Origin: JAGLSB01 sp023135955
GTDB lineage: Bacteria; Bacteroidota; Bacteroidia; Bacteroidales; GCA-2748055
Reading direction: 5' to 3'
DNA: 18,169 bases
Assembly: GCA_030673645.1 (NCBI GenBank)
Contig: DAOVIO010000074.1
Span: 1 to 18,169, forward strand
Every line of letters begins with the position of its first letter. The first letter of the stretch is position 1. Under the pieces are notes generated by a model. It did no database searches, had not been told where the DNA came from, and saw only the letters and a list, made by a program, of their open reading frames with translations. The translations under genes and the position numbers were made by a program. Shown here in pieces: positions 1 through 7,606 of this stretch.

Positions 1-624
1 ATTATCTCCCTCCTCAACCACAATGTAATCAATCCTGTTATTGCTTAGAATTGTTCTTCCTGTAGTTTTATCATGACTTTTTCGAGAGTCTCGTTTCTTT
101 TTTTCTGTCTTCATTGCAAGATCGTACTGATGCAATTCATTTTCTTCAATTATTCTTATAAGTAGCTTATCATACTTATTACTTGTAGCATAGCCAGCGC
201 TCTTTAGTCCTTTTGCCCAACTTTTATAATCGGTTTGCTTGAAATCAAACAGAAAATCGTAACGAGATACATTTGTAAGGAAATCTGAATGATCTATATA
301 AGAATCGTAAGCACTCTTATATTTTCTGAAACACTCATTTCTTTCGTCATCATCATGATATATCTTTCTGCCCTTCCAACTGCTATGACATTTTATTCCG
401 AAATGATTATTCGCTTTCACGGCTAATCTGGAATTGCCATTATCAGATTCCAGCATCCCCTGCGCCAGAGTAATACTGGCAGGAACACCAGATCTACTCA
501 TCTCCTTTATTGCCAGATCTTTATATGTTCCGATATAATCTTCTCTACTCAACTTCTCACCCTTTTGAGCAAAAACCGGATATGAAAAATAAAGAAGAAG
601 TAGAAGTAATAAAATCCTTTTCAT
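1..624 (-). CDS. Secreted peptidoglycan glucosaminidase with LysM (3' end outside window)
   Basis: This gene is partial: the first 208 codons are present and the reading frame runs open through base 1. The start ATG (622-624) is followed by a signal peptide (MKRI, seven leucines, then SYPVFAQ, probable cleavage near residue 19-20). Residues about 30-160 resemble the glucosaminidase (FlgJ/LytG-type) family, which cleaves the glycan strand of peptidoglycan. The core motif LAQGMLESDNGNSRLA contains the likely catalytic Glu59, followed by NNHFGIKC and a tyrosine-rich stretch. A basic linker (KTEKKKRDSRK) leads to DYIVVEEGDN at the edge, which looks like the start of a LysM peptidoglycan-binding domain. 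It is divergent from cdd. A role in cell-wall remodelling at the cell surface or periplasm is inferred from the family. The enzymatic family is fairly certain; the number of LysM repeats cannot be seen. Confidence 0.88.
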   Translation of the reverse strand, partial: MKRILLLLLLLYFSYPVFAQKGEKLSREDYIGTYKDLAIKEMSRSGVPASITLAQGMLESDNGNSRLAVKANNHFGIKCHSSWKGRKIYHDDDERNECFRKYKSAYDSYIDHSDFLTNVSRYDFLFDFKQTDYKSWAKGLKSAGYATSNKYDKLLIRIIEENELHQYDLAMKTEKKKRDSRKSHDKTTGRTILSNNRIDYIVVEEGDN

Positions 625-737
625 ATAGTCCAAATCTGCTTTAAAATTAATTAATCAGGGAAAATTAAATTTGTCAAGTTATCAACACTATAAACGAGGG
701 AAAAGACTATTTATGCTGAAGAAATTACGAAAATCTC

Positions 738-766
738 TTGCTATTCCTTAAAATAATGTACTTTTA
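738..766 (+). promoter_or_regulatory. Possible cdd promoter (TTG / TAnnTTT)
   Basis: TTG at 738-740 and TACTTTTA at 759-766 are separated by 18 bp, close to the Bacteroidota -33/-7 pattern (TTTG, about 19 bp, TAnnTTTG). The last base of the -7 box does not match. Transcription would begin almost at the cdd ATG (772), giving a very short or no leader. This is a pattern match only. Confidence 0.35.
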
Positions 767-771
767 TTGCT

Positions 772-1245
772 ATGGAAAAACAAGAATTTTCATTCAAATT
801 CACAAATATTTCTGATTTAAAAGAATTGGATGATGTAAGCATTCGACTTGTCAATAAAGCCAAAGCGGCATCTCTAAATGCATGGGCTCCATATTCATCT
901 TTCAAAGTAGGTACTGCTTTATTACTGGAAAACGGAGAAATTATCACAGGTAATAATCAGGAAAACGCTGCCTTTCCTTCCGGATTATGCGCAGAGAGAA
1001 CTGCCATTTTTTATGCTAATTCTATATTTCCTGATGTTCCCGTAAAAATCCTCGTGGTAGCTGCTCAACAGAATGGGAAATTTATTCAGCTACCAGTGGC
1101 TCCTTGTGGAAGCTGCAGACAGGTTATTCTTGAGACTCAAAATAGGTTCAGGAATAAAATCAAACTTATCATGTATGGTGAGGAAAAAACAATTATTGTA
1201 GAAGATGTTGCTTTTCTTTTGCCGTTTCCGTTTGAAGGATTTTAA
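772..1245 (+). CDS. cdd: Cytidine deaminase
   Basis: Hydrolytically deaminates cytidine and deoxycytidine to uridine and deoxyuridine in pyrimidine salvage; it is a cytosolic zinc enzyme. The 157 residues fit the small tetrameric class. The zinc site is complete: Cys73 and the catalytic Glu75 in GLCAERTAIF, then Cys112 and Cys115 in PCGSCRQ. The substrate-binding segment AWAPYSSFKVG (about residues 37-47) and NNQENAAFPSG (61-71) are also typical. The ATG at 772 is the first start in frame and places these motifs at the usual distances. The gene stands alone, divergent from the glucosaminidase gene and convergent with the panB/pseudouridine synthase pair. Function is nearly certain from the motifs. 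Confidence 0.96.
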   Translation: MEKQEFSFKFTNISDLKELDDVSIRLVNKAKAASLNAWAPYSSFKVGTALLLENGEIITGNNQENAAFPSGLCAERTAIFYANSIFPDVPVKILVVAAQQNGKFIQLPVAPCGSCRQVILETQNRFRNKIKLIMYGEEKTIIVEDVAFLLPFPFEGF

Positions 1246-1253
1246 GAAGAGGC

Positions 1254-1358
1254 CCATGGACGATAGACCATGGACGATAGAAATTAGAAGATGCCAGTTT
1301 GAGATTATAGATGATTCTTCCACAGTCCATGGTCTATCGTCCACAGTCCATTGTCCAT
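1254..1358. repeat. Tandem plus inverted repeat block between convergent genes
   Basis: A perfect 14-bp tandem duplication (CCATGGACGATAGA at 1254-1267 and 1268-1281) is followed, after about 45 bp, by inverted sequence. Bases 1257-1275 and 1325-1343 are perfect 19-bp reverse complements. CAGTCCAT then recurs at 1323-1330 and 1344-1351, with a related GTCCAT at 1353-1358. The block fills the gap between the ends of cdd and the pseudouridine synthase gene. The transcribed arms could form a long hairpin and so end transcription in both directions, but there is no adjacent U-tract of the standard type. No transposase is linked to it. Confidence 0.85.
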
Positions 1359-1367
1359 ATTCCCCAC

Positions 1368-2042
1368 CTAAAACACCCCAAAAATATCTCCTTCAGGATA
1401 TGGCGCTTCAATTTTTAATGCCTCTTTTTTAATTGGATGTGTGAAAGAAATCGACCTGGCATGCAAACTGATTCCGCCGTTTTTATTGGAACGTGGAAAA
1501 CCATATTTCAGATCACCTTTAATCGGGCATCCAATATTTGATAGTTGAACCCTTATTTGATGATGTTTTCCGGTAAGTAATTTAATTTCGAGCAAATTAT
1601 AATTGTCAGAAGTAGCAATTAACTTATACTCTAATTTGGCTAGCTTAGCTCCCTTTGCATTCTCAGCAGTTATGTAAGACTTATTTTGCTTCTCATTTTT
1701 CCTTAAATAATTCTCGAGTTTTCCAGAATCAGGGTTTGGCTTTTCTTTAACGATAGCATGATAAATTTTCTCAACAGTACCCTCTCTGAAAATTTCATTT
1801 ACCCTTTCCAATGCTTTGCTTGTTTTTGTATAGACAATTGCTCCACTCACAGGCCTGTCTAATCGATGCGGAATTCCAAGATAAACATTTCCCGGTTTTT
1901 TTTCTCTTAGCTTAATAAAGGATTTTATCTTTTTATCGAGAGATTCATCACCTGTTTTATCTCCTTGTACTATGTCGGAAATAGCTTTATTTACAACTAT
2001 AAGATGATTATCTTCATATAGAATCTTTAATTCTTTTGTCAT
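1368..2042 (-). CDS. RluA-family RNA pseudouridine synthase
   Basis: Isomerises specific uridines in rRNA or tRNA to pseudouridine. The 224-residue protein consists of the catalytic domain only, without the N-terminal S4 RNA-binding domain of RluC/RluD, so the target is not predictable. The family signature GIPHRLDRPVSGAIVYTKT (about residues 57-75) contains the catalytic Asp in HRLD. A second conserved part, GKHHQIRVQLSNIGCPIKGD, lies around residues 157-176. The start ATG (2040-2042) lies three bases after the panB stop, so the two are almost certainly co-transcribed and probably translationally coupled. The N-terminal loop reads NKAISDIVQGD where many relatives have NKPAG; this is a mild deviation. 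RluD-like naming is common for this family but not justified here. Confidence 0.9.
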   Translation of the reverse strand: MTKELKILYEDNHLIVVNKAISDIVQGDKTGDESLDKKIKSFIKLREKKPGNVYLGIPHRLDRPVSGAIVYTKTSKALERVNEIFREGTVEKIYHAIVKEKPNPDSGKLENYLRKNEKQNKSYITAENAKGAKLAKLEYKLIATSDNYNLLEIKLLTGKHHQIRVQLSNIGCPIKGDLKYGFPRSNKNGGISLHARSISFTHPIKKEALKIEAPYPEGDIFGVF

Positions 2043-2045
2043 AAG

Positions 2046-2861
2046 CTAATATTGTTCTTTCTCGTTTGGAAAGTCAACATTTCTGACATCAGTAATATAA
2101 GTCTGAACAGACCCAAGAATTTCCTGATATAAATTATGATACCGTCTTAAAAATCGTGGAGAAAATTCATGAGTAATACCCAGTAAATCGTGGATCACCA
2201 ATACTTGCCCATCAACATCCGAACCTGCACCAATTCCAATGGCAGGTATTTTCAGTAATTTGGCAACTTCAGCACCAAGTTTTGCCGGAATTTTTTCAAG
2301 AACAATACCAAAACAGCCAGCATCTTCAAGGATTCTGGCATCTTCTTTTAACTTATTCGACTCTCCTTCATCTTTAGCTCTTACAACATATGTCCCAAAT
2401 TTATGAATGGACTGAGGTGTAAGTCCAAGATGACCCATTACTGGTATTCCAGCACTCAGAATCCTTTCAACAGATTCCTTGATCTCTCTCCCACCCTCCA
2501 TCTTTACTGCATGAGCACCGGTTTCTTTCATAATTCGTATGGCAGATGAAAGTGCCTCTTTTGAATTACCCTGATAAGTACCAAAAGGTAAATCCACAAC
2601 CACCAAAGCTCGTTCCACAGCTCTTACGACAGATGAACCATGATAAATCATCTCGTTAAGAGTAATCGGAATCGTTGTTTCATGTCCGGCCATTACGTTT
2701 GAAGCTGAATCTCCTACAAGGATTACATCAATACCGGCCTGATCCACAATTTTAGCCATGGAATAGTCATATGCTGTAATCATAGCTATTTTCTCCTTCT
2801 TTTGCTTCATTGCAGAAAGAACATGAGTAGTAACTCTACGAACCTGTTTGTGTAGTGACAT
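2046..2861 (-). CDS. panB: 3-methyl-2-oxobutanoate hydroxymethyltransferase (ketopantoate hydroxymethyltransferase)
   Basis: Catalyses transfer of a hydroxymethyl group from 5,10-methylenetetrahydrofolate to 2-oxoisovalerate, giving ketopantoate, the first committed step to pantothenate and coenzyme A. The protein is a cytosolic TIM-barrel enzyme. Its 271 residues match the family length. Metal ligands and active-site residues are in place: Asp51 in LVGDSASNVMAGH, Asp90 in VVVDLPFGTY, Glu122 in KMEGG and the probable catalytic Glu189 in IVLEKIP. GHLGLTPQ and AIGIGAG are also diagnostic. The ATG at 2859-2861 is followed by MSLHKQVRRVTT, a normal N-terminus. It is the first gene of a two-gene unit with the pseudouridine synthase; no panC or panD is nearby. 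Confidence 0.97.
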   Translation of the reverse strand: MSLHKQVRRVTTHVLSAMKQKKEKIAMITAYDYSMAKIVDQAGIDVILVGDSASNVMAGHETTIPITLNEMIYHGSSVVRAVERALVVVDLPFGTYQGNSKEALSSAIRIMKETGAHAVKMEGGREIKESVERILSAGIPVMGHLGLTPQSIHKFGTYVVRAKDEGESNKLKEDARILEDAGCFGIVLEKIPAKLGAEVAKLLKIPAIGIGAGSDVDGQVLVIHDLLGITHEFSPRFLRRYHNLYQEILGSVQTYITDVRNVDFPNEKEQY

Positions 2862-2884
2862 CGATATAGAATTAAGATTGAATG

Positions 2885-2892
2885 CAAAGGTA
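2885..2892 (-). promoter_or_regulatory. Probable panB promoter -7 box
   Basis: On the minus strand this reads TACCTTTG, a full match to the Bacteroidota TAnnTTTG element, 23 bp upstream of the panB ATG. No exact TTG is found at the expected -33 distance, so only the -7 half is supported. Confidence 0.45.
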
Positions 2893-2987
2893 AGGAAAGC
2901 ATTAATGACTACATAACTCTTTTAGTTATTTACTGGTAATAGAATGTTGGGATATCGTCCTGATTTTACAAAACAGCCTTACAATTC

Positions 2988-3043
2988 TGCCAAAATGTCA
3001 ACTTGTCATCAGATAATGCTTAAGAATCCTGTAAAAAATGTCA
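2988..3043 (+). promoter_or_regulatory. Phased TGNCA repeats upstream of dnaK, putative activator site
   Basis: TGCCA (2988-2992), TGTCA (2996-3000) and TGTCA (3004-3008) occur at an exact 8-bp period, and a fourth TGTCA lies at 3039-3043. The block sits 58-78 bp upstream of the -24/-12-like element, where an enhancer-binding activator could act. The regularity is seen directly; the regulatory role is inferred and the binding protein is unknown. Confidence 0.5.
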
Positions 3044-3065
3044 TAATTCCCCGTATATGCATAGA

Positions 3066-3081
3066 TGGCATAATCATTGAC
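3066..3081 (+). promoter_or_regulatory. Sigma-54-like -24/-12 promoter of dnaK
   Basis: TGGCATAATCATTGAC resembles the sigma-54 consensus TGGCAC-N5-TTGCA. The GG at 3067-3068 and the G of the -12 element at 3079 have the canonical spacing. The mismatch is A instead of C at 3080. It would place the transcription start near 3092 and leave a leader of about 36 bases. No convincing TAnnTTTG box was found between it and the ATG. Confidence 0.5.
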
Positions 3082-3127
3082 ATCTTAATAGGAAATTTGA
3101 AATAGAATATAAAACACAAAATAGATT

Positions 3128-5038
3128 ATGAGTAAAATTATTGGAATCGATTTAGGAACAACAAACTCTTGCGTTTCTGTTATGGAAGGAAATGAGCCTG
3201 TTGTTATCCCTAACAGTGAAGGGAAAAGAACTACTCCTTCAATGGTAGCATTTGTAGAAAATGGTGAAAGAAAAGTTGGTGATCCTGCAAAACGTCAGGC
3301 TATTACTAATCCTACTAAAACTATTTTCTCGATAAAAAGATTCATGGGTGAAGGCTGGGACAAAGTACAAAAAGAGGTAAAACGTGTTCCTTTTAAAGTT
3401 ATAAAAGGTGATAATAATACACCTCGGGTTCAAATTGACGACCGTAAATATTCACCACAGGAAATATCTGCAATGATTCTTCAGAAGATGAAGAAAACCG
3501 CTGAAGATTATTTGGGTCAGGAAGTTACAGAAGCTGTCGTTACAGTTCCTGCATACTTTAGTGATTCACAACGTCAGGCAACAAAAGAAGCCGGTGAAAT
3601 TTCTGGATTAATTGTTCGCAGAATAATTAACGAACCTACCGCTGCTGCACTTGCGTACGGACTTGATAAGAGAAATAAGGATATGAAAATTGCAGTTTTT
3701 GACCTGGGAGGCGGAACTTTTGACATTTCTATTCTTGAACTTGGTGACGGTGTATTTGAAGTAAAATCAACTAATGGTGATACACATTTAGGTGGAGACG
3801 ATTTCGACCATACTATTATTGACTGGCTGGTTGAAGAATTCAAAAAAGATGAAGGTGCTGATCTTTCAAAAGATCCAATGGCATTACAAAGATTAAAGGA
3901 AGCTGCAGAGAAAGCTAAAATTGAATTATCCAGTTCTAACAATACTGAGATAAATCTTCCATATATTATGCCTGTTGATGGGGTTCCTAAACACCTTGTA
4001 AAAAAACTTACTAAAGCTAAATTCGAAAGCCTTGCTGACAAACTTATTCAAGCAACTCTTGCGCCTTGTAAAAAAGCGATGAAAGATGCTAGTATGTCTC
4101 CTTCAGATATTGACGAAGTAATTCTTGTTGGTGGATCAACCCGTATTCCTGCAATTCAGGATATCGTAAAAAAATATTTTGGAAAAGCTCCATCAAAAGG
4201 GGTTAATGCAGACGAAGTTGTTGCTGTTGGTGCTGCTATTCAGGGTGGTGTTCTCACCGGTGAAGTAAAGGATGTTCTTCTGCTCGACGTAACTCCTCTT
4301 TCACTTGGGATTGAGACCATGGGAAATGTATCTACAAAATTAATTGAATCGAATACTACTATCCCAACCAAGAAAACTGAGACCTTTACTACTGCTGCAA
4401 ACAATCAGCCTTCTGTAGAAATTCATGTTCTTCAGGGAGAAAGACCCATGGCTAAGGATAACAAAACAATTGGTCGCTTCCATTTAGATGGCCTTCCTCC
4501 TGCCCCACGAGGTGTTCCTCAAATTGAAGTTGCATTTGATATTGATGCTAATGGCATCCTGAATGTATCTGCAAAAGATAAGGGAACAGGTAAGGAGCAA
4601 AGTATCAGAATCGAAGCTTCATCAGGACTTAGCGATAGTGACATTGAAAAAATGAAGCAGGAAGCAAAAGAAAATGAAGAAGCCGACAAAGTTGCAAAAG
4701 AAAGAATTGACAAGTTAAACGGAGCAGACGGTCTTATTTTCCAAACCGAAAAACAATTGACTGAATTTGGAGATAAGGTTCCAGCTGATAAGAAGGAACC
4801 TATCGAAAAAGCTCTTAACGAACTTAAGGAAGCACACAAAAGCGAAGATCTTGAGGCAATTGATAAAGCAACCGCTGAATTGAATCAAGTATGGCAAGCT
4901 GCTAGTGAAGAAATGTACAAAGCAAGTCAAGAAGCTCAGCCTGAAGGTAATCCTGAAGGTGAAGCAGAAGGTGAAGCAGAACCTTCTAAGAAAAGTGATG
5001 AAGAAGTTACTGATGTAGACTTCGAAGAAGTAAAGTAA
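3128..5038 (+). CDS. dnaK: Molecular chaperone DnaK (Hsp70)
   Basis: ATP-dependent cytosolic Hsp70 chaperone that binds exposed hydrophobic peptides in cycles driven by DnaJ and GrpE. The 636 residues give the complete domain order. The nucleotide-binding domain carries IGIDLGTTNSC near the N-terminus, AVFDLGGGTFDIS near residue 190 and VILVGGSTRIP near 335. The interdomain linker DVLLLDVTPLSLGIE begins at Asp382. The substrate-binding beta domain and alpha-helical lid follow. The tail is acidic and ends in the conserved-type EEVTDVDFEEVK. A short GNPEGEAEGEAEP low-complexity stretch precedes it. The gene stands alone, without grpE or dnaJ, between its own complex upstream control region and a terminator. 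Start at ATG 3128 is the standard MSKIIGIDLG N-terminus. Confidence 0.99.
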   Translation: MSKIIGIDLGTTNSCVSVMEGNEPVVIPNSEGKRTTPSMVAFVENGERKVGDPAKRQAITNPTKTIFSIKRFMGEGWDKVQKEVKRVPFKVIKGDNNTPRVQIDDRKYSPQEISAMILQKMKKTAEDYLGQEVTEAVVTVPAYFSDSQRQATKEAGEISGLIVRRIINEPTAAALAYGLDKRNKDMKIAVFDLGGGTFDISILELGDGVFEVKSTNGDTHLGGDDFDHTIIDWLVEEFKKDEGADLSKDPMALQRLKEAAEKAKIELSSSNNTEINLPYIMPVDGVPKHLVKKLTKAKFESLADKLIQATLAPCKKAMKDASMSPSDIDEVILVGGSTRIPAIQDIVKKYFGKAPSKGVNADEVVAVGAAIQGGVLTGEVKDVLLLDVTPLSLGIETMGNVSTKLIESNTTIPTKKTETFTTAANNQPSVEIHVLQGERPMAKDNKTIGRFHLDGLPPAPRGVPQIEVAFDIDANGILNVSAKDKGTGKEQSIRIEASSGLSDSDIEKMKQEAKENEEADKVAKERIDKLNGADGLIFQTEKQLTEFGDKVPADKKEPIEKALNELKEAHKSEDLEAIDKATAELNQVWQAASEEMYKASQEAQPEGNPEGEAEGEAEPSKKSDEEVTDVDFEEVK

Positions 5039-5058
5039 TCTTCAATAATTATAAATTT

Positions 5059-5090
5059 AAAGGGTGTCGCATAAGTGACACCCTTTTTTT
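5059..5090 (+). terminator. Intrinsic terminator after dnaK
   Basis: AAAGGGTGTC (5059-5068) and GACACCCTTT (5077-5086) form a perfect 10-bp stem with an 8-base loop, followed by a run of T to 5090. It lies 21 bases after the dnaK stop codon and separates dnaK from the next transcription unit. Confidence 0.92.
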
Positions 5091-5175
5091 ATCTTTGATG
5101 ACAGAGATTAACCAAAACTGGGTTGCAATAAAATCAGAAACTTCCTGTTATTCTACATAATATAGTTCCTTAAAT

Positions 5176-5958
5176 ATGATAAAACTCATTAAAATAATAA
5201 TGCTACTTCTATTTATTCCTGTACTTGGATTCGCGCAGGAAGTAAAAATTAATAAACTCGATGATCAGGGAAGAAAAACCGGTATATGGAAGAAATATTA
5301 TGAAAATGGGAAACTTCTTTATGAAGGAAATTTTCACCAGGGAAAACCAATTGGAAAGTTAAAACGTTATTATAATGGTGGAGTATTAAAAGCTGAAATG
5401 AATTTTTGTCCCGATGGTATTAATTCCTATGTAAAACTATATTATGAAAATAGATTTCTTGCTGCTGAAGGTAAATATGTCAGACAGCTAAAAGATAGTA
5501 CCTGGAATTATTATTCCTTCTACAATAAAAGGTTAACTATAAAAGAAAGTTATGTAAAGGGTAAAAAAAATGGACTTAGCATCAAATACTATGATGACGG
5601 AACTGTAGCTGAAAAAATGTTGTGGGTGAACGATGTTATGCAAGGAGAATGGGAACAGTTTTATGAAAATGGTCAACTCCGATTGAAATGCTATAATGTT
5701 GAAGGAGTTAGAGATGGTGAGTTTTCTTCCTTCAATAGGGATGGGACAAAATCCATTCATGGAAATTATATTATGGGAACAATGGATGGCCTTTGGGAAT
5801 ATTATAAGGAAGGAAATATTGTAGATGTTAAAGTTGAATATGTTGATGGGAAAATGCTCCCAAATGCTGAATTAGAAAAAAGGCAAAAGGAATTTTCGAA
5901 GATGATAGAGGAAAGTATAGGCAAATATCCTGAACCGAATATCTCCAACTTTCGTTAA
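5176..5958 (+). CDS. Secreted MORN-type (YwqK-like) repeat protein
   Basis: This 260-residue protein begins with a clear signal peptide (MIKLIKIIMLLLFIPVLGFAQ, cleavage near residue 20). The rest is built from about six or seven copies of a roughly 23-residue unit of the form G-x-x-x-G-x-W/x-x-Y-Y-x-N-G-x-L. Examples are GIWKKYYENGKLLYEGNF, GKLKRYYNGGVLKAEMNF, GEWEQFYENGQLRLKCYN and GLWEYYKEGNIVDVKVEY. This is the MORN_2 / YwqK-type repeat, common in secreted Bacteroidota proteins and without an assigned biochemical role. No membrane segment follows the signal and no T9SS tail is visible, so it is probably periplasmic or bound at the cell surface. It is 19 bp upstream of the subtilisin gene and probably in the same transcript. 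No specific function is proposed. Confidence 0.8.
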   Translation: MIKLIKIIMLLLFIPVLGFAQEVKINKLDDQGRKTGIWKKYYENGKLLYEGNFHQGKPIGKLKRYYNGGVLKAEMNFCPDGINSYVKLYYENRFLAAEGKYVRQLKDSTWNYYSFYNKRLTIKESYVKGKKNGLSIKYYDDGTVAEKMLWVNDVMQGEWEQFYENGQLRLKCYNVEGVRDGEFSSFNRDGTKSIHGNYIMGTMDGLWEYYKEGNIVDVKVEYVDGKMLPNAELEKRQKEFSKMIEESIGKYPEPNISNFR

Positions 5959-5977
5959 TATTAAAATATATGTCTTG

Positions 5978-7606
5978 ATGCTACGGTTTTTTTATACTAT
6001 TGTGATTCTATTTATTTCAGGAAATACATTCTCTCAAAGAATGTCCCCAGAACACTATTGGATCCCGCTAAGCGATAAAGAAAATAACTCTTTCACCCTT
6101 AACTCACCTGGCGAGTTTCTTTCTGACCGCTCAATCCTCAGACGTCAAAAAACCAATATTCCTATTATTGAGCAAGACCTACCTGTATCTGATTTTTACA
6201 TCGATAGTTTGAAAAGCCTCGGATTAAAAATAATCGGCAGCTCTAAATGGTTTAATGGTGTAGTTGTTGAAACATCAGACTATTTGCTAATAGATAGTCT
6301 CCCCTACCTTGATTTTGTGAATAATTTCAGTACAGAATATGATAATTTCAGTGCTGATCTTCTTGAATTCGAAAGCAACTATTTAAATGTTGAAAATAAT
6401 TTTACGACTGTTAGCGATTACGGAAGCTCTCATACGCAATTAAATATTTTGGGGGGATTGGGACTCCACGAACTGGGGTTCAGGGGTAAGGGACTTCAAA
6501 TTGCGGTTCTTGATGCAGGATTTTATAAGGTCGACTCCTTCGGGTATTTTAATAATTTGTGGGAAAATAACCAAATCATTGCACACAGAGATTTAATAAA
6601 TCCCACAGGCAATATATTTAGAGAAAGTAGTCATGGAATGAGCGTATTAAGTACAATGTCAGTAAATGCTCCGGGACAATATATCGGCTCGGCTCCTGAA
6701 GCCTCATATATATTGATAAGATCGGAAGACGTAAGTCGTGAAACAAAAGTGGAAGAAGCTTATTGGATTTTTGCAGCAGAATATGCTGATAGCATTGGGG
6801 CAGACATAATTACTTCCTCTCTGGGATATTCTAAATTCGATTTTCCAGAAATGAATTACCAATGGGATAATCTGACAGAAAATACTGCATTTGTGACAAG
6901 GGCTGCTGAAATAGCATTTTCCAAAGGAATAATAGTCGTTACCAGTGCCGGAAATGAAGGAAATAAGGAATGGCAGAAGATCAATATGCCTGCCGATGGA
7001 GAACATGTTCTTGCAGTAGGTTCAATAGATACGGCAGGTGTTGTGTCATTATTTTCTTCACATGGACTTGAAGATAATATAATTGTGAAACCAGACGTTC
7101 TTGCTGTTGGATACGAGACTTCATTAGTTAACTCTTCAGGGAATATTGGAAAAGGATTCGGAACTTCTTATTCTTCTCCTCAAATTGCTGGATTTACAGC
7201 TTGTTTATGGCAGGCTAATCCAGATAAAAGTCATGATGAAATACTCCAGGCTATTAGACAGAGTGCTAACAAATTTTCATTCCCCAATGAGAAACACGGT
7301 TATGGAACTCCAGATTTCATGCTGGCAATGTGGATTTTAAACGGGATAGAACCAATACAATCAAATGATTTGATCCAGATCTATCCTAATCCTGTAGAAG
7401 ACTTCTTCTATATAAAGACAAGCATTTCTTTAACAAACATTGAAATATTTACTTTAGATGGGAAACTTATATATAAAAATGAATCTGGATGGCAATCAGG
7501 AGAAATAATTCTAATAGATAATTGGTCTTATGATAATACCGGAGTATATTTACTAAAAACAAGCAACAACAAAAAGACAATTGTCAATAAACTCCTCAAA
7601 AAATAA
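5978..7606 (+). CDS. Subtilisin-like (S8) serine protease with T9SS C-terminal sorting domain
   Basis: A secreted endopeptidase of the S8 family, predicted to be exported through the type IX secretion system. The ATG at 5978 gives a 542-residue protein with signal peptide MLRFFYTIVILFISGNTFSQ; an upstream TTG at 5975 would add one residue and is less likely. Numbered from 5978, the triad is complete: Asp179 in AVLDAGFY, His219 in SSHGMSVLS and Ser397 in GTSYSSPQIAG, with oxyanion-hole Asn326 in TSAGNEG. Residues about 25-150 look like a propeptide or pro-domain region. Residues 468-542 (IYPNPVEDFFYI to KKTIVNKLLKK) have the type A sorting-domain pattern, which is removed during export. The 3' end overlaps xseA by 26 bp. 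The natural substrate is unknown. Confidence 0.92.
   Translation: MLRFFYTIVILFISGNTFSQRMSPEHYWIPLSDKENNSFTLNSPGEFLSDRSILRRQKTNIPIIEQDLPVSDFYIDSLKSLGLKIIGSSKWFNGVVVETSDYLLIDSLPYLDFVNNFSTEYDNFSADLLEFESNYLNVENNFTTVSDYGSSHTQLNILGGLGLHELGFRGKGLQIAVLDAGFYKVDSFGYFNNLWENNQIIAHRDLINPTGNIFRESSHGMSVLSTMSVNAPGQYIGSAPEASYILIRSEDVSRETKVEEAYWIFAAEYADSIGADIITSSLGYSKFDFPEMNYQWDNLTENTAFVTRAAEIAFSKGIIVVTSAGNEGNKEWQKINMPADGEHVLAVGSIDTAGVVSLFSSHGLEDNIIVKPDVLAVGYETSLVNSSGNIGKGFGTSYSSPQIAGFTACLWQANPDKSHDEILQAIRQSANKFSFPNEKHGYGTPDFMLAMWILNGIEPIQSNDLIQIYPNPVEDFFYIKTSISLTNIEIFTLDGKLIYKNESGWQSGEIILIDNWSYDNTGVYLLKTSNNKKTIVNKLLKK

Noticed and set aside
1257..1343. 19-bp inverted repeats as ends of a small insertion sequence or MITE
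   Set aside because: The arms are only 49 bp apart, with no target duplication or transposase; a folded repeat unit explains them better.
1205..1432. 75-codon plus-strand open frame over the end of cdd and the repeat block
   Set aside because: It overlaps cdd, is mostly made of repeat-derived sequence, and has no recognisable protein features.
3239..4930. Several open frames antisense to dnaK
   Set aside because: They mirror the codon pattern of a highly conserved gene and have low-complexity translations; no start signals or homology features.
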